From positions 19,039-52,764 of the forward strand of contig DAGM01000043.1 of assembly GCA_002495735.1 (NCBI GenBank): a DNA stretch of 33,726 nucleotides, written 5' to 3'. The position numbers and the translations under genes were made by a program. Of the stretch, positions 1 to 7,655 are shown in pieces. The stretch comes from Euryarchaeota archaeon UBA54. GTDB lineage: Archaea > Thermoplasmatota > Poseidoniia > Poseidoniales > Thalassarchaeaceae. The notes beneath the pieces are model-generated. The model did no database searches and had not been told where the DNA came from. It saw only the letters and a program-made list of their open reading frames with translations. The stretch's first letter is position 1. Each line of letters starts with the position of its first letter.

Positions 1-843
1 AGGCGGAGGCATTGGCGGCATTCCTGGAGGAGGGGGCAAAGACGTCCCAGACACATCAGGAGGAGCCTGTGCTGGTGCCTTCTGTACCAGCATTTCCAGA
101 GGCAGTTTGACTTTCAGGATGCGCTTATCGTCGATTCGTATGTAGGAAACGCCCTGTGGCTTGCTGGTATCTGCCTCTTCGGGTTCCTCGAGCACAGTCA
201 GTCCGTGATTTGGGTCCTTTAGCAGAGCAGCGAGATCCTCGCCGTCCTCAACAGCCGACCATGCCCTCGCCTTGGACGCCTTCCTCTCTGCTAGGTCCAT
301 CCGACGCTTCCTAACTAGTTGGGAACGTATCTCGGCTCGCTTGACCCTCCTGTCGCTGACGTACGCCTCGACTTCCGCCTCTTCCCCGGACTGCGGGTCT
401 GATTCGGCCACGTATCTTGATGCCACAACGGTACCATCGCCTGGAACGGGAGGCATAGGTAGCGTCGGCCCCCCTTCATCCTCAGTTGCCGAGACTGACG
501 GTAGCACAAGCATAGGTGGCGGTAGCGCCCCAGCGACGGGCTGCGCTACTTTCCCCCTGCTCCGCTTGATTTTGCCCTCGCGACGCTCGCTTGCTCCCTC
601 GAGCTCAAGTACGGGCTCAGGCAGGTCGAATTCGGCCTGCGGCTCCTCCACAACCACAATCTCAGCCTTAGGTGGCTTGGGTACAGGAGAACGGCCTGAG
701 AACATCAGAATCGATACCAGAGCGAGCAGTATTGTACCACCCGCGATCCTAGTAATCGGATTCGCCTCGCCCTGCAGGATTAGAAACAGCGGAATACCTA
801 GGAAAACCGCCGCCCAGAGGACCATACGAGTTAGCGAGACCAT
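1..843 (-). CDS. Two-helix membrane protein with proline/acid-rich tail (partial, C-terminus outside window)
   Basis: An open frame of 281 codons starts at ATG 843 and runs off the left edge without a stop. Residues about 8-24 and 30-46 are hydrophobic and look like two membrane helices (VLWAAVFLGIPLFLIL, then IAGGTILLALVSILMF). The rest is soluble, rich in Pro, Glu and Ala, with a basic, coiled-coil-like stretch about residues 175-210 and a Pro/Met/Gly-rich end. I do not recognise a family. A cytoplasmic or extracytoplasmic scaffold anchored by a hairpin is possible but inferred. It lies 33 nt downstream of the ITPase on the same strand and is probably the last gene of a bud32-ITPase-membrane protein operon. 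No clear Shine-Dalgarno precedes the ATG. Confidence 0.7.
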   Translation of the reverse strand, partial: MVSLTRMVLWAAVFLGIPLFLILQGEANPITRIAGGTILLALVSILMFSGRSPVPKPPKAEIVVVEEPQAEFDLPEPVLELEGASERREGKIKRSRGKVAQPVAGALPPPMLVLPSVSATEDEGGPTLPMPPVPGDGTVVASRYVAESDPQSGEEAEVEAYVSDRRVKRAEIRSQLVRKRRMDLAERKASKARAWSAVEDGEDLAALLKDPNHGLTVLEEPEEADTSKPQGVSYIRIDDKRILKVKLPLEMLVQKAPAQAPPDVSGTSLPPPPGMPPMPPP

Positions 844-876
844 GCCTATCGGCCTGTCACGGAGAGCGCCCCGCCT

Positions 877-1473
877 TCACCTTGACGGGGAGTTGAGGAG
901 GTCCGCGAGACGGTTTATCGCCCTCGCTCTGTGTGTGATTTCACTTCTTTTGCCTTCTCCCCACTCTCCGAAGGTGCGCCCGTCGCCCTCGTCAGGGATG
1001 AAGATGGGGTCGTAGCCGAACCCCTGATCTCCCCTCGTCGCCTCGGAGATTCTACCTCTGCAAACACCTGTACTGCTCCACGTCTCGACTCCATCGGACA
1101 CAATGGCGACGGCCCTGTACTCAGCACCCCTATGCCGATTGTCGGCCATCATCTCAAGCAACCCTTCCAGGCCGATTTCCCTCTCGACATCAGATGATGC
1201 AGCTCCTGGCCAGTTCTCGAAGGCATCGAGGAAGATCCCTGAATCCTCGACCATGATTGCGGATCCCTCGAATTCGGTGCCGTGTATGAGTTCGAGCGCT
1301 TGTTCAATCTTGGCCGCGGCCACAGCTTCTAGGCCGAGTTCCTTCGGCTCCTCGAAGTCAGGCGGAAACCCATCGACCAGCAATTGCTCGACGTGGTGTC
1401 CGGATAGTTCCAGTACTACGGACGCTTCCTCCACTTTGTTGGGATTGCTGGTTGCGAACAGTATCTTCATCAC
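877..1473 (-). CDS. rdgB: Non-canonical purine NTP pyrophosphatase (ITPase, HAM1/RdgB family)
   Basis: This enzyme hydrolyses ITP, dITP and XTP to the monophosphate and PPi, keeping deaminated purines out of nucleic acids. The 198-residue length is normal for HAM1/RdgB. Family motifs are in order: SNPNKVEEA near the N-terminus (substrate loop), VEDSGIFLDAF with the metal-binding acidic residues, PGAASS, FGYDPIF, and the C-terminal KRSEITHRARA. The protein starts MMKIL, so either Met could be the start. It begins 5 nt downstream of the bud32 stop, so the two are almost certainly co-transcribed. Pairing with a tRNA-modification kinase fits a housekeeping operon. No key residue is missing. Confidence 0.93.
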   Translation of the reverse strand: MMKILFATSNPNKVEEASVVLELSGHHVEQLLVDGFPPDFEEPKELGLEAVAAAKIEQALELIHGTEFEGSAIMVEDSGIFLDAFENWPGAASSDVEREIGLEGLLEMMADNRHRGAEYRAVAIVSDGVETWSSTGVCRGRISEATRGDQGFGYDPIFIPDEGDGRTFGEWGEGKRSEITHRARAINRLADLLNSPSR

Positions 1474-1478
1474 ATCGC

Positions 1479-2135
1479 CTATCCGTGATACCTGACCCTG
1501 CCCCTGATAGCGTCGAACCTAGAGATGACATCACTGGCTCCAAATTCGCTCTCTCCGTCCCTGAGGTAACCCTCGACCATTGCTTCCACAGCGCCCTCAA
1601 ACTCGGAGTGACTAGCCGTCAGACATTCGTTGAGGACCTGTAGATCCAGTCCCATGTGCTCGAGTTCGGGTGAAATCCTAGCGAGGCCAAAGTCAATCAG
1701 ACTCAGGGAGCCTGAGGCATCGATTAGTATGTTGTGCGTGGTCATGTCTCCGTGGGAGAAACCTTCCTCATGCAACCTCCTGATCAGCGCCCCGGTGGAC
1801 TTGACTGCAGCGAGATCTGCTGAACCGTCCCTGAGAGCATCGCACAGGGGTCTGCCGTCCATGCGAGAGAGCAGCATCCAGCCCCCCTCGACATCTAAAT
1901 CATACAGAGAGGGAGAGGGAAAGCCAATGAGGTGCAGTCTGCCGAGAACTCGGGCCTCCACTGATAGGCGCTGCCGTGTCAGCCTGCGGTCTAAATCAGG
2001 GTGCCTGTAGCCCCGAGGCCTGCGCATTTTCAGGACTGCTGGCTTGCCCATCCAGGTACCAGCGGTGACAGTAGCCTCTGCACCCTCATGAAGCACTTCG
2101 GAAGGTTCCCACATTGGTATAGTGGCGGCGCCCAT
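1479..2135 (-). CDS. bud32: Bud32/PRPK-family KEOPS kinase
   Basis: Bud32 is the small atypical kinase/ATPase of the KEOPS complex, which works with Kae1 to make N6-threonylcarbamoyl-adenosine on tRNAs. From ATG 2135 it has 218 residues, close to the family size. Motifs seen: the invariant Lys in AVLKMRR, a Glu in SVEARVL, the catalytic loop SHGDMTTHNIL (HGD plus Asn) and the metal-binding LIDFGLA. The usual glycine-rich loop is absent, as expected for this family. The frame is open to an ATG at 2174, but that would overlap the divergent nadA. ATG 2135 is preceded by GGAG four bases away and ATG 2114 lacks such a site, so I chose 2135. The kinase is free-standing, whereas many euryarchaea fuse it to Kae1. 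No Kae1 is in the window. Confidence 0.92.
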   Translation of the reverse strand: MGAATIPMWEPSEVLHEGAEATVTAGTWMGKPAVLKMRRPRGYRHPDLDRRLTRQRLSVEARVLGRLHLIGFPSPSLYDLDVEGGWMLLSRMDGRPLCDALRDGSADLAAVKSTGALIRRLHEEGFSHGDMTTHNILIDASGSLSLIDFGLARISPELEHMGLDLQVLNECLTASHSEFEGAVEAMVEGYLRDGESEFGASDVISRFDAIRGRVRYHG

Positions 2136-2192
2136 GCAACTCCGAGATGAGATGCCTTGAAAGCGGTTGCACATAACGAAGGCCCGGGAGAT

Positions 2193-3296
2193 ATGACAAT
2201 CGAGCTTCCGTCCGCTCCGATGCCCCGTGGCAGCCTGATTCCAGGTTCTTACTCAGAGTTTGATATTGAGATAGAGGCAAGACGTTTGCAAAGCGCCATT
2301 AAGCAGCCAGTGAGGTGGAGTCTGGACACCTGCAGGGCGATTGCACCGCTCACTCTCGAGATTAACAATCTGAAGCGGAAGAACGACGTTTTCCTAATCG
2401 CCCACTCCTATCAGACCCCTGACATCACTTACGGCGTAGCCGATTCGGTGGCCGACAGTTACGCGCTTTCGAAGGAGGCCCGGGACGCCCCACAGCAAAC
2501 TATCCTGTTCTCCAGCGTTCGTTTCATGGCCGAGACCGCTAAGATAGTCAGTCCACACAAGCTCGTACTCCACCCGTCTCCCGCGGCAGGCTGCTCTTTG
2601 AGCGATGGCATCACTGCTAAGGACATCTGCGACCTCAAGGAGAAACACCCCGGAGTCCCCGTCGTGTGCTACATTAACACCAGTGCCGAGGTCAAGGCCG
2701 AATGCGATGTCTGCGTAACCAGCAGCAACTACATGAGAATCTGTGAGATGCTTCCGGGAGACAGTCTAATCTTCGTCCCGGACCGTTTCATGGGTAAGCA
2801 CTTGCAGAACCACTTGGCAGGAAAGAAGGAAATTATCGTGTTCGATGGGGAGTGCGAGGTGCACGCTGCATTCACCGGCGATAAGATTCGCAACTGGAGG
2901 AAGCGCACTGCTGCGGTCGGCATCGATCTGAAGGTGCTCAGTCACCCCGAGTGCGATGCCGAGGTAATAGAGGAGAGTGACTTCGTCGGTAGCAGCGAGG
3001 TGCTGATGAACGAGGCACTTCGTCTCGCTTCGGAGGGAAACAAGGATCTGATGCTAATCACCGAGTGCGGCACTGCTGACAGGGTGATGGCGGAGTCCGA
3101 TGACGATTTGAACCTGATAGGAGCATGTGTGATGTGCCCTCACATGAAGACGACCCAGCTCGAGGATATTCTGCAGGCACTCAGAAATCCTCGTCCCGAG
3201 CAGGTCATCGAACTCGATGCAGACGTCATAGAGAGGGCGAGAAGCAGCCTTGACGAGATGTTTCGACTCACCGAGGAATCAGTCCCGGCGTTCTGA
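2193..3296 (+). CDS. nadA: Quinolinate synthase (NadA)
   Basis: NadA condenses iminoaspartate with dihydroxyacetone phosphate to quinolinate, using a [4Fe-4S] cluster, in de novo NAD synthesis. From ATG 2193 the protein has 367 residues, slightly longer than compact archaeal NadA because of an N-terminal extension. Landmarks: the three cluster cysteines in AAGCSLSD, in SHPEC or ITECG, and in CVMCPHMK; and the substrate region YINTSAEVKAECD and VTSSN. The frame also allows a TTG at 2157, but the in-frame ATG at 2193 has GGGAG just upstream and avoids overlap with bud32. ATG 2220 is a further option. The last 18 nt overlap the 3' end of the convergent PAP2 gene. NadB and NadC are not in the window. 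Confidence 0.94.
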   Translation: MTIELPSAPMPRGSLIPGSYSEFDIEIEARRLQSAIKQPVRWSLDTCRAIAPLTLEINNLKRKNDVFLIAHSYQTPDITYGVADSVADSYALSKEARDAPQQTILFSSVRFMAETAKIVSPHKLVLHPSPAAGCSLSDGITAKDICDLKEKHPGVPVVCYINTSAEVKAECDVCVTSSNYMRICEMLPGDSLIFVPDRFMGKHLQNHLAGKKEIIVFDGECEVHAAFTGDKIRNWRKRTAAVGIDLKVLSHPECDAEVIEESDFVGSSEVLMNEALRLASEGNKDLMLITECGTADRVMAESDDDLNLIGACVMCPHMKTTQLEDILQALRNPRPEQVIELDADVIERARSSLDEMFRLTEESVPAF

Positions 3297-5348
3297 GGCG
3301 GCTTGGTACGCCCACAGGAATAACAGCGGTATCAGCATCAGGATTGCTGCTTGCAAAATCACCGATGAGTACGGCTGAAAAGTCTCCCCCGAATATACCT
3401 TGAGAGCAGATGTCCCGTCAGAATCAACCTCGACCCAAGCTACGTCCTCCAGCAACACCTGTGGGTCTAACTGATCGACGTCGTCGTCGTGGGTTATCGC
3501 CAGAGTGGTGTTCGCCCCGATGTCATGCAGGTAGACGTCACTGGCTGTTGCAGCTTCTTCAGGGCCCGGTATCTGGAGGAATGCCACGCGCCCGTGAGCG
3601 ACGCTTGGAGATGATGACTGCCACTTCGGGTCGGAGAGTAAGGTCTGCTCTCCGGTCAGTATGTCCACCAGAACAGTTCGGTTGACCGGGCCGACATCGA
3701 CTACCGCGACAACCCAAGACGGATCCATGTCAATGTCGATGACCTCCGCTTCACTGTAGTTTACTGCGATGCCGGAGATCTCCTCCAAGTACTCGTCCTC
3801 GTCCTTGGAAGCCGTCACATCCAGAGTCAGACTGATGGAGATGCTACCTGAAATCGAAGTCACGTTGACAGTAGGTGAGGACGATCCCCCAACAGCCCAC
3901 GCCACCAACTGCTCGGATGCGGCTACGATTGAGAATGTTCCCCCGGATGCTACTGTGCCGACAGGTACCTGCTCATCATCCACGATCTCTAGGTAATCTT
4001 CGTGAACCATAATCAGCAGAGGTTGCCCTGTCTCCGACTCGGCTATGGCAACATCGAGCAACACCTCGCTCTCGTTGCGACTGAACTTCGGAGAGAACTC
4101 GGTGCTGATTGATTCGAGTTCGTAGTAATCCAGCCTATGCGAGTCGTGAAGCACCAGCGAGGAGCCCGAGATGACGACGGCCGGTGAAGACCCCCATGGC
4201 TCACCCGAGATCATACTGCCTTGCTCGACACTCGCATTCCAGACACTTATCGAGACACTCATAGATTCAGGGTCCTCCTCGACCGAGACCAGCCACCCGT
4301 CAGAGCCGGCAGCGGATGTCGGCCACTCCACTCCCTCGACAGGGAAGTCCTGATGCGTGGCGTCCCATAGCAACACTAAGCCAGTGGAGAGGAGCAGTGC
4401 CGCGATTATCGCACTGGTCTGCTTCCTGTTCGGCTCCTTCAGTGGCCTGAACACAGAGATAATGCTGCTGACCGTGCCTCGGATTGACTTGCCTGGATCC
4501 GCGATAGCGCGCGCCAGTCTGCGGCTGAATAAGCGCTCGTCTACGACATTCCAAAATGGCTGATTGGTCCTAGAGGTCATCTGGACTGCTACGATGCCTA
4601 CCGCCATGCCACCGATGATGTCGACTATCCAGTGAATGCCGAGGTAGATGATGGTGAATGCAGTCAACATTGTGAATGCCATCAGGAAGCTGCGGTACTT
4701 CTCCCACCTGCCGTCATCGTCCCATCTTTGCATGGTCAACCAGATCGCGAATGGTAGTCCAATGTGCAGGCTGGGCATGCCGTTTGAGAACGGGTCGATG
4801 CGGGTGAACCAGTTGTTAATCTCGGGAGTCAGGTCGTAAGCGATGGTCTGCATAGCCGGAATGTGGTTCCCGGTCACTCCTACGTTGAAGAACAGGTAGA
4901 ATGGGATGGCTATGACGTAGACCCAGAACATCGACAGTGACACCCTGTCCGCCATGTGCCTGTCATCGAAATATATTGGGTACAGGAAGGAGGCGAAGGT
5001 GGCGGTCATGAAGCCCATGACGTAGAAGTGAGTGAGAGCTTCGTCGAGGAATGCGTTGCGGAGCCCCTGCTGTACCCACAGCACGATGTCACCCTCTACG
5101 GCGTACACATAGGGAGTCATATCGATCTGGGTGTTGGCCATCAGGGCCCTGTCTATACCATCCAGGAGATCCTTCCAGAGATAGACCGAGAAGACCACAA
5201 TCATATGCGCCCAGTAGCGCCTGAACATGTCGATGAAACCGTCAAGGCTGAGTTTCGCATACTTCGGCTTGAACAGCGGCATCATCGCTATGCTGAGTAT
5301 GATCGCACCTGTGACCCAGGTGATGTAGATGCCAGTGCCCGCTGCCAT
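3279..5348 (-). CDS. PAP2-superfamily membrane enzyme fused to an extracytoplasmic beta-propeller-like domain
   Basis: The 689-residue protein has two parts. Residues 1-260 contain about six membrane helices and PAP2_3/Aur1-like active-site motifs: FSNGMPSLHIGLPFAIW (PSLH at 192-195) and IYLGIHWIVDIIGG (His239, Asp243). This HxxxD pair is typical of lipid phosphatases and inositol-phosphorylceramide-synthase-like headgroup transferases. A helix at about 312-327 leads to 330 residues of beta-rich sequence with repeated blades, for example SPSVAHGRVAFLQ...DVYLHDIG and LDPQVLLEDVAWVE, the pattern of PD40/TolB-type propellers. A final helix at about 665-682 ends in a short basic tail. I infer that the propeller faces outward. 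Substrate is unknown; phosphoglycolipid or archaetidyl headgroup chemistry is plausible. It follows mrp by 60 nt on the same strand, with an AAGGATGAG Shine-Dalgarno-like site. Confidence 0.8.
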   Translation of the reverse strand: MAAGTGIYITWVTGAIILSIAMMPLFKPKYAKLSLDGFIDMFRRYWAHMIVVFSVYLWKDLLDGIDRALMANTQIDMTPYVYAVEGDIVLWVQQGLRNAFLDEALTHFYVMGFMTATFASFLYPIYFDDRHMADRVSLSMFWVYVIAIPFYLFFNVGVTGNHIPAMQTIAYDLTPEINNWFTRIDPFSNGMPSLHIGLPFAIWLTMQRWDDDGRWEKYRSFLMAFTMLTAFTIIYLGIHWIVDIIGGMAVGIVAVQMTSRTNQPFWNVVDERLFSRRLARAIADPGKSIRGTVSSIISVFRPLKEPNRKQTSAIIAALLLSTGLVLLWDATHQDFPVEGVEWPTSAAGSDGWLVSVEEDPESMSVSISVWNASVEQGSMISGEPWGSSPAVVISGSSLVLHDSHRLDYYELESISTEFSPKFSRNESEVLLDVAIAESETGQPLLIMVHEDYLEIVDDEQVPVGTVASGGTFSIVAASEQLVAWAVGGSSSPTVNVTSISGSISISLTLDVTASKDEDEYLEEISGIAVNYSEAEVIDIDMDPSWVVAVVDVGPVNRTVLVDILTGEQTLLSDPKWQSSSPSVAHGRVAFLQIPGPEEAATASDVYLHDIGANTTLAITHDDDVDQLDPQVLLEDVAWVEVDSDGTSALKVYSGETFQPYSSVILQAAILMLIPLLFLWAYQAASERRD

Positions 5349-5408
5349 GTCTCATCCTTTTCGGGTCGTGAGCGCGTCATCAAATCGACCCCTCTGCGAG
5401 AGGCTCCG

Positions 5409-6422
5409 TCAAGTAATGCGCACCTGAGGTCCGGAACCCTCTTCGAGGGTGGCCATAATGTTGTCCACTATCAAGTCAAACGAGATCGCCGTCTCACCGT
5501 CGGGCTCAGCAATAATCCGATGCACCCCGTCATCACCCCCTCTGACTATCCCCGGATCGAAAGGCAGGGAGCCGAGGAACGGCACATCCAGTTCTGCGGC
5601 GGCGGAGGCACCACCTCCGGACTTGAAAACATCCAGAGTCAGCGACCAGTCACCTGCCTCATCAGCCAACGCCTGCAGAGGTACACCTGCCGGCCCCATT
5701 ACCGAGATCTCGGTGTTAGGCTCGGCTGTGCCCCGGATAGTGTAACCGCTCATGTTCTCGACCACGCCCAGTACCGGGACAGAGAGCGTCTTGGCGAAGT
5801 TGATTGACTTGCGACTATCGAGCAGCGCTACCTCCTGAGGAGTAGTGACGATTACCACGCCGTCAATTCCCGGCAGGTTTTGGCTAACTGTAAGAGGCTC
5901 GTCGCTAGTCCCAGGGGGAAAGTCGATGATGAGGGCGTCGAGTTCGCCCCAAGCCACGTCACCAATGAACTGCTGGATGGCCCCGAGCTTGATTGGACCC
6001 CTCCATATGACCGGCTTGTCAGGGTCCTCAAGCAAGAAAGCCATCGATATCACCTTCAGCCCGTGAGGACCAGATGCGGGATGTATCTGGCCGTCCTCGA
6101 CATTCAGCTCAGCGTCATCTATGCCGAGCATTTTTGGCACATTCGGACCGGTGATGTCGATGTCCATCAAACCAACTCTCATGCCCCTGCGCGCGAGGCA
6201 CAATGCGAGCCCCGTTGCGATGGTGGACTTGCCCACCCCCCCCTTGCCGGAGAGCACCATGACCTTGTGCTTGATGCCCTCGTCCAGCTTGGTTATCCGC
6301 AACTTGCGTTGCATCTGTTGGTAGGCCTGCTCCATCTGTGATTTCTGCTCGAGAGAGGTATCATCTTCAGCAGTCTTCCCGTCCGAGTCTCCCGTATGGT
6401 GGCTAATCGGTGAATCTGCCAT
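5409..6422 (-). CDS. mrp: Mrp/NBP35-type P-loop ATPase with an Ig-like insertion in place of the CxxC hairpin
   Basis: Mrp/ApbC ATPases act as iron-sulfur cluster carriers. This 337-residue protein has the deviant Walker A SGKGGVGKST at 58-67, the switch-like DIDITGPNVPKMLG, and IIDFPPGTSDE. The N-terminal 50 residues are polar and charged, with no MIP18-type domain. Conserved ENMSGY is normally followed by a CPxC-type hairpin that binds the bridging cluster. Here residues 231-266 instead read GTAEPNTEISV...GDWSLTLDVF, which resembles bacterial Ig-like repeats. Family homology resumes at SGGGASAAAELDVPFLG. The only cysteine I see in the protein is in ALCLARR. ATP binding looks intact, but classical cluster bridging through a Cys pair looks lost. 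It is divergent from the ArsC-like gene. Confidence 0.9.
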   Translation of the reverse strand: MADSPISHHTGDSDGKTAEDDTSLEQKSQMEQAYQQMQRKLRITKLDEGIKHKVMVLSGKGGVGKSTIATGLALCLARRGMRVGLMDIDITGPNVPKMLGIDDAELNVEDGQIHPASGPHGLKVISMAFLLEDPDKPVIWRGPIKLGAIQQFIGDVAWGELDALIIDFPPGTSDEPLTVSQNLPGIDGVVIVTTPQEVALLDSRKSINFAKTLSVPVLGVVENMSGYTIRGTAEPNTEISVMGPAGVPLQALADEAGDWSLTLDVFKSGGGASAAAELDVPFLGSLPFDPGIVRGGDDGVHRIIAEPDGETAISFDLIVDNIMATLEEGSGPQVRIT

Positions 6423-6500
6423 GTCACGTTCGCGGCATGAGACATACTTGAATTCTGTTCAGACCGGTCCAGACTCAGTTTTGCGAATATTGCGGTTTAG

Positions 6501-6510
6501 TTCATTAAAT
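6501..6510 (+). promoter_or_regulatory. TATA-like box of the ArsC-like gene
   Basis: The AT-rich element TTCATTAAAT is centred about 26 nt before ATG 6531. This is the spacing expected for an archaeal TATA box feeding a leaderless transcript. No Shine-Dalgarno is present upstream of that ATG. The assignment is by position and composition only. Confidence 0.45.
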
Positions 6511-6530
6511 CCGGACCGCATAGGGTTGTC

Positions 6531-6890
6531 ATGCGACTGCTGTTTGTCTGTGTCGGCAACACCTGTCGCAGTCAGATGGCCGAGGCTGTAGCCAAGCATA
6601 TGGGTCACGAGGCTCAATCCGCTGGAACGAGCCCCGGTTCTGTAGTGGCACAGGACGCGATTAAGGCGACCGGAGAGGCCGGCATAGAAATGAGCGACCA
6701 GTACCCAAAATCGATCGATGATATCGTTACCACAGGTTTCGACCGGATAGTCAGCATGGGCTGTGGTGTCGAATGTCCGACCCTACCACTGGACGACGAT
6801 TGGGGACTTGAGGACCCGGTGGGCCGGGGTGAGGCTTTCTACAGAAAAACTCTCGAAGAAATCAAGCATCGGCTCCTAACGCTGGACTGA
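6531..6890 (+). CDS. arsC: Arsenate reductase / low-molecular-weight phosphotyrosine phosphatase family protein
   Basis: This 119-residue cytoplasmic protein carries the family P-loop C-X5-R at the N-terminus (Cys7 to Arg13 in FVCVGNTCRSQMAEA) and the late Asp in LEDPVG (Asp95). Two further cysteines in MGCGVECP (Cys78, Cys82) match thiol-coupled ArsC-type arsenate reductases better than plain tyrosine phosphatases. The likely role is reducing arsenate to arsenite, with reducing equivalents passed through the Cys78/Cys82 region; phosphatase activity cannot be excluded. No arsenite pump or ArsR is nearby. A TATA-like box about 26 nt upstream suggests a leaderless mRNA. A short hairpin 10 nt after the stop may end the transcript before the tRNA genes. 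Confidence 0.85.
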   Translation: MRLLFVCVGNTCRSQMAEAVAKHMGHEAQSAGTSPGSVVAQDAIKATGEAGIEMSDQYPKSIDDIVTTGFDRIVSMGCGVECPTLPLDDDWGLEDPVGRGEAFYRKTLEEIKHRLLTLD

Positions 6891-6900
6891 GATAAACCGA

Positions 6901-6914
6901 CGCTTAGAAAAGCG
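6901..6914 (+). terminator. Short hairpin downstream of the ArsC-like gene
   Basis: CGCTT-AGAA-AAGCG forms a perfect 5-bp stem with a four-base loop, 10 nt after the stop codon and 22 nt before tRNA-Gly. It is followed by a modest pyrimidine stretch (ATTCTAGTTTCCC). It could be a terminator or processing signal. The stem is short, so chance is possible. Confidence 0.35.
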
Positions 6915-6936
6915 ATTCTAGTTTCCCAGATTCCGC

Positions 6937-7011
6937 ACGAGTGTAGTGTAGTGGTTATCACCGGGCGTTGCCAACGCCTGAACCCGGGTTCAAATCCCGG
7001 CACTCGTACCA
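6937..7011 (+). tRNA. tRNA-Gly (anticodon GCC), CCA encoded
   Basis: All arms can be drawn by hand. The 7-bp acceptor ACGAGTG pairs with CACTCGT, followed by discriminator A and encoded CCA (7009-7011). The D-stem starts at GTG. The anticodon stem GGGCG/CGCCT encloses loop TTGCCAA with anticodon GCC at 6970-6972, and the T-arm is CCGGG-TTCAAAT-CCCGG. It reads glycine codons GGC and GGT. No intron is present. It is the first gene of a tRNA-Gly / ACT / tRNA-Gly / tRNA-Pro cluster. Confidence 0.95.
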
Positions 7012-7062
7012 TTCGATTGTTCCAGATGCCTTCAAATCGGTCGCAGAGACGACTTCGACAGA

Positions 7063-7074
7063 TTCAATATGTAA
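7063..7074 (+). promoter_or_regulatory. TATA-like box of the ACT-domain gene
   Basis: TTCAATATGTAA is centred about 25 nt before ATG 7093. This is consistent with an archaeal promoter giving a leaderless mRNA independent of the preceding tRNA. Position and base composition are the only evidence. Confidence 0.4.
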
Positions 7075-7092
7075 TGCCCATGACTCCACTTC

Positions 7093-7437
7093 ATGAAAGA
7101 ATTCAGAATCAACATGAGTGATGAACCCGGTTCTCTAGCTGAGCTTTGCGAGACTATCGCTTCGAAAGATGTCAACATATTGACTATCGTTGCAATATCG
7201 GGCGAATTTGCATCTGCTGCAATCTTGACCGACAACGCAGATGCCACCTCTGTGGCGCTTGATGAAATGGGTGCTGAATACTCGGTAGCAGATCTCAAGT
7301 CAGCCAAGTTGAATCACAAGCCGGGCTCACTGGCCGCCTTCACCAGAGGGATGGGTAACTCCGGGGTCAACCTCACATCGCTGTACGTCATGTCAATAGA
7401 CGGCGACAGCGCCACCATCGGTTACACTACTGACTGA
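7093..7437 (+). CDS. Tandem ACT-domain protein
   Basis: This 114-residue protein is built of one full ACT domain (about 1-70, starting EFRINMSDEPGSLAELCETI) and a second, shorter ACT unit (about 72-114, KLNHKPGSLAAFTRGM then GVNLTSLYVMS). Each has the PGSLA turn where ACT domains usually bind an amino acid. There is no catalytic domain, so it is probably an amino-acid-sensing regulator; the ligand cannot be read from sequence. The gene sits between two glycine tRNA genes, and its stop is only 5 nt before tRNA-Gly(CCC), so the mRNA probably reads into the tRNA. Glycine is therefore an attractive but unproven ligand. The second domain looks truncated compared with a standard ACT unit of about 70 residues. 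Confidence 0.85.
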   Translation: MKEFRINMSDEPGSLAELCETIASKDVNILTIVAISGEFASAAILTDNADATSVALDEMGAEYSVADLKSAKLNHKPGSLAAFTRGMGNSGVNLTSLYVMSIDGDSATIGYTTD

Positions 7438-7442
7438 TGCAA

Positions 7443-7517
7443 GCGGACATGGTCTAGTGGTTATGACAGTAGGTTCCCAACCTGCTAACCCGGGTTCAAC
7501 TCCCGGTGTCCGCACCA
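7443..7517 (+). tRNA. tRNA-Gly (anticodon CCC), CCA encoded
   Basis: The acceptor GCGGACA pairs with TGTCCGC, followed by discriminator A and CCA. The anticodon stem GTAGG/CCTGC encloses loop TTCCCAA, giving anticodon CCC, which reads GGG. The T-arm is CCGGG-TTCAACT-CCCGG. It begins 5 nt after the ACT gene stop and shares the D-arm layout of the other tRNA-Gly, differing mainly in acceptor and anticodon stems. Confidence 0.95.
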
Positions 7518-7575
7518 ATCACACGCGTGGGGGTTTAGCAACGCTAATGCGCAAATCAGAATTCGCACGGCCACA

Positions 7576-7653
7576 GGGCCCGTGGGTTAGCTTGGCCTAT
7601 ACTTGGCGCTTCGGGGGCGTTAGACCTCAGTTCAAATCTGGGCGGGCCCACCA
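7576..7653 (+). tRNA. tRNA-Pro (anticodon CGG), CCA encoded
   Basis: The acceptor GGGCCCG pairs with CGGGCCC, followed by discriminator A and CCA at 7651-7653. The anticodon stem GGCGC/GCGTT (two G-U pairs) encloses loop TTCGGGG with anticodon CGG, reading CCG. The T-arm is CTCAG-TTCAAAT-CTGGG. The 5' region GTGGGTTAGCTTGG resembles archaeal proline tRNAs. Its 3' end lies 2 nt from the stop of the convergent dehydrogenase gene. Confidence 0.92.
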
Positions 7654-7655
7654 CT

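Noticed and set aside
272..1015. 247-codon plus-strand frame at the left edge
   Set aside because: It is antisense to the membrane protein and ITPase genes and is Ser/Thr/Pro-rich low complexity, typical of a shadow.
4956..5807. 283-codon plus-strand open frame across the PAP2 and Mrp genes
   Set aside because: It spans two well-supported minus-strand genes and their intergenic gap and gives a His/Arg-rich sequence typical of an antisense shadow.
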